Source: Bacteroidales bacterium
GTDB lineage: Bacteria; Bacteroidota; Bacteroidia; Bacteroidales; DTU049
Direction of reading: 5' to 3'
Length of the DNA stretch: 9,984 nt
NCBI GenBank assembly: GCA_018432645.1
Contig: JAHDSP010000001.1
Location: 1-9,984, forward strand
Within the stretch, counting starts at the first letter, position 1. Each line of letters begins with the position of its first letter. Below, piece by piece: positions 1 to 5,504 of this stretch. The notes under the pieces were generated by a model that saw only the letters and a list, made by a program, of their open reading frames with translations, was not told the origin of the DNA and did not search any database. Made by a program: the position numbers and the translations under genes.

Positions 1-972
1 CAAGCTCCAATACCGCTCCCACGCCCACCTATCGTGTGATGACAAGTTCAAAAGTCGCCCAATGTCTGACTCTACTTCATCTTTCAAGTATTTATTCATC
101 ACTACAAACCACATAAGGTAGTTCTGCAGATACTTTGTAGCTACACCTCTGAATCTCATCATCCAAACTAGAAAATTGTTTATCTTTTTCTCTGCTACAT
201 TTACACTATAAACTACTAGTCCTTTTGTTTTACGTCTAACTAATACCTTTTTACTTGGCGATTCCATCACTGCTTGTTGGAACTCTTCGTTGGGTTTAAA
301 ACATATTAAATTGTTCTCTGATACCCTTCGCTTTAGTTCTTCTTTTATTTGACTATTCTGGACTCTATTTTCTCCAGTGTGTTTGAGAAGCAAATTACCT
401 TCTCTATCTGTCATCACTAATACCGCCACATTAGGATGAACAGTATTCATTGCTTCCTCTTTTTCTTCCAAACTTTTATATCTTCGTCCTTTCTCTGAAT
501 ATTGCATTAATAGCTCATCTGCTTCTGTTATTCCAGAGAAATTAATCCCTCCCTCTAATCCTTGTATAGCAGAGAGAATTTTGTGTCTCCATCTGAAACT
601 TGTTGGTAAACTTATGCCAACTTCTTTAGCACAAGCTCTTAAACTTTTGCCTTCTAACATACATTTAAGATAGTCAAGCATTAGAGGATATTTATGCATA
701 TGATAAACAAGTGATTTGGCAGTTTCTCGAAATTGATATTTACATCTTTTACATTTATAGACTTGTCTACCATCGTGAACACCTGCTTTAGTAACATACT
801 CACATTTACATCTGGGACAAATGGGAGCAGTTGATAAAATCTTAATTCTCTGATAATCTAATGCTGTCAATCTTTTCTCATTCATGAATTCATAAAGATT
901 GTCTAAAAATTCACGTTTGCCTTCTTTGGTCAGAGACAGCATTTCTTCTATTACTTCGGCTGTATACTCCAT
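1..972 (-). CDS. IS1595-like transposase, 3' end beyond window
   Basis: Reading the minus strand from the ATG at 972 gives 324 codons with no stop before the window edge, so the C-terminus is missing, probably only a short piece. A zinc ribbon (C52-x2-C55 and C74-x2-C77) is followed by a helix-turn-helix-like stretch (about 104-130, with LEGKSLRACAKEVGIS) and a DDE-type catalytic region. The signature ITEADELLMQYSEKGRR (148-164) matches the first-aspartate motif of IS1595-family enzymes, and FRGVATKYLQNYLMWF (274-289) matches their conserved C-terminal block. The likely triad is D152, position 226 and E261, but position 226 is Lys in ICFKPNEEF, where relatives usually have an LC-T/S-D motif. 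Family members cut and paste insertion sequences; activity here is doubtful. No terminal inverted repeat or target duplication is visible. Family assignment is firm; function is inferred. Confidence 0.85.
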   Translation of the reverse strand, partial: MEYTAEVIEEMLSLTKEGKREFLDNLYEFMNEKRLTALDYQRIKILSTAPICPRCKCEYVTKAGVHDGRQVYKCKRCKYQFRETAKSLVYHMHKYPLMLDYLKCMLEGKSLRACAKEVGISLPTSFRWRHKILSAIQGLEGGINFSGITEADELLMQYSEKGRRYKSLEEKEEAMNTVHPNVAVLVMTDREGNLLLKHTGENRVQNSQIKEELKRRVSENNLICFKPNEEFQQAVMESPSKKVLVRRKTKGLVVYSVNVAEKKINNFLVWMMRFRGVATKYLQNYLMWFVVMNKYLKDEVESDIGRLLNLSSHDRWAWERYWSL

Positions 973-988
973 AATATTATGTTTTTGG

Positions 989-996
989 CAAAATTA
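989..996 (-). promoter_or_regulatory. Candidate -7 box (TAATTTTG) for the transposase-like gene
   Basis: On the minus strand TAATTTTG lies 16 bases upstream of the ATG at 972 and exactly fits the Bacteroidota -7 consensus TAnnTTTG. The implied transcript leader is about 10 bases. No TTG element is found at a normal -33 distance. In this AT-rich sequence the match could arise by chance. Confidence 0.35.
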
Positions 997-1025
997 ATAA
1001 AAATTTAAAATACTTAATTTTAAAC

Positions 1026-1062
1026 AAAGATGTGTATCGTTTTATAAACGATACACATCTTT
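1026..1062 (-). terminator. Perfect 17-bp hairpin downstream of valS, probable terminator
   Basis: The arm AAAGATGTGTATCGTTT (1026-1042) is perfectly complementary to 1046-1062, leaving a 3-base loop (1043-1045). It lies 39 bases past the valS stop codon. Read on the minus strand, the right-hand arm ends in TTTGTTT, a short U-rich tail, so termination of valS transcripts is the simplest role. The stem is long and the tail short compared with a typical intrinsic terminator. It also insulates valS from the transposase-like gene that follows in the same direction. Confidence 0.7.
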
Positions 1063-1101
1063 CCCCTTTTATCCAAAATTTTCATAAATCAATTATTACT
1101 A

Positions 1102-3717
1102 TCAGTTATTATATTTTTTCAAAAGTTCTTCCAAGCTTTCTATTTTTTTCAATGCATCTTGTTGTTTCTTTCTTTCATTTTCTATAACAGCAGCAGGTGC
1201 TTTGTTTACAAAATTTTCGTTTTCCAATTTTTTGTTTACATTATTTAGAAACCCTTTATAATATTCTAATTCTTTTATTATTTTTTCTTTTTCTTCTTCT
1301 AAATTAGTTTCTGGTATTGGTATAGAAATAGTTAATGTCCTCACTAATGTTTCAACTGTATTCATTTGTGGTAATTTATTTGTGATAGACTGTATTCGGG
1401 TCATTTTTTTTATTAATTCGCTGTATTTATTTATAATATCTTTAAATTCGGAATTATTATAATAAATTTCTAAATCGTTATTTGACAAATTATATTGTGT
1501 TATTAATGATCTGATAGAAGATATTAATTCAAATATAAAATTAATTTCATCAATAATGTTTTCATCATAGTTATCAGCTTCTGGCCAATTAGTAAACATT
1601 ATAGTATCATTTTCATTATTATCTAATAAATGCCAGATTTCTTCAGTGATAAAGGGCATAAATGGATGTAGTAATTGCATTAAAGTTTTGAAAAAATCTA
1701 TAGTTTTGTTATATGTAAATGAATCTATTGTCTGGCCAAAGGGCGGTTTTATGAGCTCTAGATACCATGAGCAGAAATAATCCCATATAGTTTTGTAAAC
1801 AATTTTGAGAGCGTCTGAGATACGATATTCGGCAAAATTTTTATTTATTTCTATTATAGATGCTTTTAGTTGCTCTCGAAACCATATTATGCTTTGATTA
1901 TTAATGTCAGTAGGTGCTTTAGAATTATCTATTTGCCACATTTTTACTAGTCTGAGAGCATTCCAAATTTTATTTGAAAAATTTCTTCCTTGTTCGCAGA
2001 GAGATTCATCAAAGAGTAAATCATTTCCAAGAGGGCTAGCAAATAGCATGCCCATACGTACCCCATCAGCACCATACTTATTTATTAAGTCTATCGGATC
2101 TGGGCTATTACCTAAAGATTTAGACATTTTACGACCAGATTTATCTCTAACTATACCAGTGAAATAAACATTATAAAAAGGTATTTGCTTACGATATTCT
2201 AATCCTGCCATTATCATCCTAGCAACCCAGAAAAATAAAATTTCTGGAGCAGTTACTAAATCATTGGTAGGATAATAATAGTTGATGTCCTTATTGTCTG
2301 GTTCTAAAATACCATTAAATACTGCTATAGGCCATAGCCAGCTAGAGAACCAAGTATCTAATACATCTTCATCTTGTTTTAAATCATTTTTGTGGATATT
2401 AGGATTTTTAGCTTGTGCCAGTAGAAATGCTTCGTCTTCATCATGCGCTATAACAAAATCTCCATTAGGTAAATACCACACTGGAATTCTATGTCCCCAC
2501 CACAATTGTCTAGAGATACACCAATCTTTGATGTTTTCCATCCAATGTTTATATGTATTTATTACTTTATCTGGATAAAATTTAATTGTACCATCGAGGA
2601 CTACTTGTAGTGCTGGTTGTGATAATTCTTTTACTTTTAGAAACCATTGTAAGCTCAATCTCGGTTCTATGGGAACATCTGTCCTTTCACTATAAGCTAC
2701 ATTATTTTCATAATCCTCGATTTTTTCTATATTACCTTCTTGTTCTAAAAGTGTAATAATATTTTTGCGAGCTTCTAATCTATCTTGTCCTACAAGAAAT
2801 TTGGCCTTTTCATTTAAATGCGCATCAGGAGTGAAAATATCTATAATTTCTAGATTATGTTTTTTGCCTATTTCATAATCATTCAAATCATGTGCTGGTG
2901 TTACTTTTAAACAACCAGTGCCAAATTCAGGATCTACATATTCATCAGCAATGATAGAAATTTCTCTTTTCACTAATGGTACAAAAACTTTTTTACCAAT
3001 TAATTGTTTATATCTATCATCATTAGGATTTACAGCTACAGCAGTATCTGCTAATATAGTTTCTGGCCTAGTAGTAGCTATTACTACGTATCCACTGTTA
3101 TCTGTTAAATAATATTTTACATAATAGAGTTTGCTATTAGTTTTTTTATAAATGACTTCTTCGTCTGAGAGTGCTGTGAGAGCTTGTGGATCCCAATTTA
3201 CCATTCTATGGCTGCGGTATATTAATCCTTTATTATATAGATCTACAAATACATGAATTACACTTTTGTAATAATTTTCATCCATAGTAAATGTAGTTCT
3301 ATCCCAGTCACAGGAAGCCCCCAATTTTTTTAATTGTTCTAAAATTATACCTCCATGCTTTTCTTTCCATTCCCATGCATATTTCATAAATTCTTCACGT
3401 GTGAGAGAGTATTTATCTATACCTTCATCTCTCAATTTGGCTACTATACGAGCCTCTGTAGCTATAGAAGCATGATCTGTTCCAGGTACCCAACATGCAT
3501 TGTAGCCCAGCATTCTAGCTCTACGTATTAAAATATCTTGTAATGTATTATTAAGCACATGCCCCATATGTAATATTCCAGTTACATTGGGTGGTGGTAT
3601 TACTATAGTATATGGTTTTTTACCATTTGGTTCAGAATGAAAATATTTATTTTCTAGCCATTTTTTATACCATTTACTTTCTACTTCATTAGCTGTGTAA
3701 TGTTGAGCTAGGTTCAT
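1102..3717 (-). CDS. valS: Valyl-tRNA synthetase
   Basis: This cytoplasmic class I aminoacyl-tRNA synthetase charges tRNA-Val with valine using ATP. The 871-residue length is normal for the family. The HIGH-type motif is HMGH at 50-53, preceded by PPPNVTG. The editing (CP1) domain carries TTRPET at 215-220 and the FGTGCLKVTPAHD stretch, which together hydrolyse misacylated threonyl-tRNA. WCISRQLWWGHRIPVWY begins at 399, and KMSKS lies at 530-534. An anticodon-binding helical domain follows, and a Lys/Glu-rich coiled coil (about 800-871) matches the ValRS C-terminal tRNA-binding arm. The start at 3717 leaves a normal N-terminus, and no Shine-Dalgarno precedes it. The gene stands alone, divergent from the exported protein gene at 3799. 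All signature motifs are intact, so it should be functional. Confidence 0.98.
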   Translation of the reverse strand: MNLAQHYTANEVESKWYKKWLENKYFHSEPNGKKPYTIVIPPPNVTGILHMGHVLNNTLQDILIRRARMLGYNACWVPGTDHASIATEARIVAKLRDEGIDKYSLTREEFMKYAWEWKEKHGGIILEQLKKLGASCDWDRTTFTMDENYYKSVIHVFVDLYNKGLIYRSHRMVNWDPQALTALSDEEVIYKKTNSKLYYVKYYLTDNSGYVVIATTRPETILADTAVAVNPNDDRYKQLIGKKVFVPLVKREISIIADEYVDPEFGTGCLKVTPAHDLNDYEIGKKHNLEIIDIFTPDAHLNEKAKFLVGQDRLEARKNIITLLEQEGNIEKIEDYENNVAYSERTDVPIEPRLSLQWFLKVKELSQPALQVVLDGTIKFYPDKVINTYKHWMENIKDWCISRQLWWGHRIPVWYLPNGDFVIAHDEDEAFLLAQAKNPNIHKNDLKQDEDVLDTWFSSWLWPIAVFNGILEPDNKDINYYYPTNDLVTAPEILFFWVARMIMAGLEYRKQIPFYNVYFTGIVRDKSGRKMSKSLGNSPDPIDLINKYGADGVRMGMLFASPLGNDLLFDESLCEQGRNFSNKIWNALRLVKMWQIDNSKAPTDINNQSIIWFREQLKASIIEINKNFAEYRISDALKIVYKTIWDYFCSWYLELIKPPFGQTIDSFTYNKTIDFFKTLMQLLHPFMPFITEEIWHLLDNNENDTIMFTNWPEADNYDENIIDEINFIFELISSIRSLITQYNLSNNDLEIYYNNSEFKDIINKYSELIKKMTRIQSITNKLPQMNTVETLVRTLTISIPIPETNLEEEKEKIIKELEYYKGFLNNVNKKLENENFVNKAPAAVIENERKKQQDALKKIESLEELLKKYNN

Positions 3718-3733
3718 TTTTATAAGTTTTGTG

Positions 3734-3741
3734 CAAAATTA
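3734..3741 (-). promoter_or_regulatory. Candidate -7 box (TAATTTTG) for valS
   Basis: On the minus strand TAATTTTG fits the TAnnTTTG consensus and ends 16 bases before the valS ATG. A second match, TATTTTTG, lies just upstream at 3742-3749, so either could be the true element. No TTG occurs at the expected -33 distance. The box resembles that of the transposase-like gene in both sequence and distance to the start codon. Confidence 0.4.
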
Positions 3742-3753
3742 CAAAAATATATA

Positions 3754-3769
3754 TTAAAAGTACTTTTAA
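3754..3769. promoter_or_regulatory. 16-bp perfect palindrome between divergent promoters, possible operator
   Basis: TTAAAAGTACTTTTAA is a perfect dyad with no spacer. It sits in the 81-bp gap between valS and the gene at 3799, just upstream of the candidate -7 boxes on both sides. Its position would suit a shared regulator binding site. AT-rich palindromes of this kind also occur by chance, and no regulator is identified. Confidence 0.3.
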
Positions 3770-3785
3770 ATTATGAAAAAATAAT

Positions 3786-3793
3786 TAATTTTG
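3786..3793 (+). promoter_or_regulatory. Candidate -7 box (TAATTTTG) for the 3799 gene and lipA
   Basis: An exact TAnnTTTG match ends only 5 bases before the ATG at 3799. If used, transcription would begin at or within a few bases of the start codon, implying a leaderless or nearly leaderless mRNA that also carries lipA. A TTG -33 element is not evident. Confidence 0.45.
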
Positions 3794-3798
3794 TAATT

Positions 3799-4560
3799 AT
3801 GAATTGGAAGAATTTCATATTTATTATTCTTTTATTTATTTCTAGTGTTTTATTCGCACAAGAGGATATAGCTATCGGTAGTGGATATGAGAGAGGTACT
3901 CTACTGAAGCAATATTTCAGTGTAGGAGCTAATTTAAACACTCAAGGATGGGGATTATTATTAGATTTTGGGAAAAATGCTAATATTTTTAATAATTATG
4001 GAATGTTAATAGAGTTTGTAGATGTTCATTCTTTTAAAGAATTAAAACTACGAAGAGAAGGCATCATTAATGCCAAATCTTTTGTTTATGGTAAGTTAAA
4101 TTATGTTTATTTTTTAAGAACTGGCTTTAAATCAGCCTCTTTATTATATTCTAAACCCTATTGGGGCGGTGTCTCTATAGGCAGGTTTTATTCTTTTGGT
4201 ATTAGTAGTTGTTTTGCTAAACCAGTATATTTACAAGTGCAAAAATATAATTCTTATTATGATTGGGAGATAGTAGAGGAAAAGTACAATCCCGAGAAAC
4301 ATTCTATTAATGATATTTTAGGCAGAGGTAGTTTTTTTTCTGGATTTGATAAAATCAAATATTATCCTGGTATATATTTACAAGGTGGTTTTAGTTTTGA
4401 TTTTAATGAAAGTCAAGATCAAATAAGAAGATTAGACATAGGTGCCAGCCTAGATTTATTTTTACATAAAATTCCTATTATGGCTTATGAGAAAAATAAT
4501 TTTTATTTCTTAACATTTTTCCTAAAATATAATATTGGCCAAAATTATAATGCGAAATGA
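3799..4560 (+). CDS. Exported protein, probable outer-membrane beta-barrel
   Basis: The function is not recognised. The 253-residue product begins with a Sec signal peptide (hydrophobic residues 6-19, likely cleavage between A20 and Q21). After it come alternating short strands rich in Tyr, Phe and Gly, such as FVYGKLNYVYFLRTGF, YWGGVSIGRFYSFGIS and YPGIYLQGGFSFDF. The last strands (LTFFLKYNIGQNY) end in an aromatic-rich segment, which resembles a small outer-membrane beta-barrel. No enzymatic motif is visible. The start was chosen because it gives the complete signal peptide and lies 5 bases past a -7-like box. Its TGA stop overlaps the lipA ATG (ATGA), so the two genes are probably co-transcribed and translationally coupled, although an envelope protein has no obvious role in lipoate synthesis. 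Confidence 0.85.
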   Translation: MNWKNFIFIILLFISSVLFAQEDIAIGSGYERGTLLKQYFSVGANLNTQGWGLLLDFGKNANIFNNYGMLIEFVDVHSFKELKLRREGIINAKSFVYGKLNYVYFLRTGFKSASLLYSKPYWGGVSIGRFYSFGISSCFAKPVYLQVQKYNSYYDWEIVEEKYNPEKHSINDILGRGSFFSGFDKIKYYPGIYLQGGFSFDFNESQDQIRRLDIGASLDLFLHKIPIMAYEKNNFYFLTFFLKYNIGQNYNAK

Positions 4561-5402
4561 ATGAAGAAAAAATATTAAGAAAGCCAGCATGGCTTAAAGT
4601 TGATAGAACGCCATTAGATTCTTATTCTAATTTACATTCACAATTAAATAATGGCAATTTACATACTATTTGTGAAAGTGGTATGTGTCCCAATAAAGCA
4701 GAATGTTGGTCGCTAGGAACGGCTACATTTATGATTTTAGGTGATATTTGTACTAGAAATTGCAAATTTTGTGCAGTTAATACTGGTAAACCTTTACCAC
4801 CAGATCTTAATGAGCCTGATAATATTTTGGAAATAGTAAAAACATTATCTTTAAAACATGTCGTTTTAACTTCAGTTACTAGAGATGATTTGCCAGATCA
4901 AGGAGCTAATCACTGGGCTAAATGTGTAGAGCTATTAAAAAATGCTAATCTCACTGTAGAGGCTTTAGTACCTGATTTTGATGGAAATCGTGATTTAATA
5001 AATATCGTAGCTGATGCTAATCCCGATATTTTCTCTCATAACTTAGAGACGGTCAGATCACTAACTAAACTAATAAGATCTAAAGCTACTTATGATAAAA
5101 GTTTACAAACTTTAGAAATTGCTGCTTCTTTTGGTCTAACTACAAAAAGCGGAATAATGGTCGGATTAGGTGAGAAATTTGATGAAGTTCTAGGTGTAAT
5201 GGATGATTTATTAAATGTAAATTGCAGAATATTAACCATCGGTCAATATTTGCAGCCATCAAAAAATAATTATCCAGTTAAAGAATATGTTAATCCAAAA
5301 ATTTTTGATGAATATAAAAGCATTGCTTTAAAAAAAGGATTTACATACGTAGAGTCGGCACCATTAGTGAGATCATCATATCATTCTGAAAAAATTTTAT
5401 AA
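4557..5402 (+). CDS. lipA: Lipoyl synthase (radical SAM)
   Basis: LipA inserts two sulfur atoms at C6 and C8 of protein-bound octanoyl groups, making the lipoyl cofactor of pyruvate and 2-oxoglutarate dehydrogenases and the glycine cleavage H protein. The auxiliary [4Fe-4S] cluster cysteines are C39, C44 and C50 (CESGMCPNKAEC). The radical SAM cluster cysteines are C65, C69 and C72 (CTRNCKFC). The RSSY motif near the C-terminus (272-275) supplies the serine ligand of the auxiliary cluster. Other family blocks are TSVTRDDLPDQG, SHNLETV, KSGIMVGLGE and TIGQYLQPS. At 281 residues it is a compact but complete family member. Its ATG overlaps the preceding gene's stop as ATGA, and no Shine-Dalgarno is present. 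No lipB or lplA lies in the window, so the octanoyl donor enzyme must be encoded elsewhere. Confidence 0.98.
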   Translation: MNEEKILRKPAWLKVDRTPLDSYSNLHSQLNNGNLHTICESGMCPNKAECWSLGTATFMILGDICTRNCKFCAVNTGKPLPPDLNEPDNILEIVKTLSLKHVVLTSVTRDDLPDQGANHWAKCVELLKNANLTVEALVPDFDGNRDLINIVADANPDIFSHNLETVRSLTKLIRSKATYDKSLQTLEIAASFGLTTKSGIMVGLGEKFDEVLGVMDDLLNVNCRILTIGQYLQPSKNNYPVKEYVNPKIFDEYKSIALKKGFTYVESAPLVRSSYHSEKIL

Positions 5403-5414
5403 AAAAATTTTATA
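5389..5414 (+). repeat. 13-bp tandem duplication across the lipA stop codon
   Basis: AAAAAATTTTATA occurs at 5389-5401 and again, identically, at 5402-5414. The first copy encodes the last lipA residues, and the TAA stop (5400-5402) spans the junction. It probably arose by replication slippage in AT-rich sequence. The second copy supplies most of the left arm of the following hairpin. Confidence 0.75.
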
Positions 5415-5433
5415 ATTTTGAAAAAATTTTTTT
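5401..5433 (+). terminator. Weak AT-only hairpin after lipA, putative terminator
   Basis: The arm AAAAAAATTTT (5401-5411) is perfectly complementary to 5423-5433, with an 11-base loop, and ends in seven Ts. It begins inside the lipA stop codon. With no G:C pair the stem is weak, so termination may be partial. The T-run and the position between lipA and a new candidate promoter support the call. Confidence 0.35.
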
Positions 5434-5458
5434 ATCCATTTAAATATTTATTATTAAT

Positions 5459-5491
5459 TTGGCTGAAAATTTTTAATAAAGTATAATTTTT
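5459..5491 (+). promoter_or_regulatory. Candidate promoter TTGGCT-N19-TAATTTTT
   Basis: TTGGCT at 5459-5464 could be the -33 element, and TAATTTTT at 5484-5491 the -7 element, differing from TAnnTTTG only in the last base. The TTG triplet and TA dinucleotide are separated by 22 bp. The start codon at 5505 is 13 bases past the box, implying a leader of about 10 bases. The same sequence and spacing recur at 9847-9879. Confidence 0.5.
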
Positions 5492-5504
5492 AAAAAAAAT
5501 CAAT

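Noticed and set aside
1026..1062. The long hairpin considered as the terminal inverted repeat of the insertion sequence.
   Set aside because: A terminal repeat should have its partner at the far end of the element; here both arms are adjacent, and a terminator position after valS explains it better.
1904..3112. Plus-strand open frames of 64-98 codons antisense to valS (1904-2167, 2282-2578, 2918-3112).
   Set aside because: They lie wholly inside a strongly supported valS frame, have no promoter or family signature, and are expected from the complement of a long coding region.
4557..5402. lipA considered as truncated because it is shorter than the roughly 320-residue E. coli protein.
   Set aside because: All six cluster cysteines and the C-terminal RSSY motif are present; the difference is in the variable ends.
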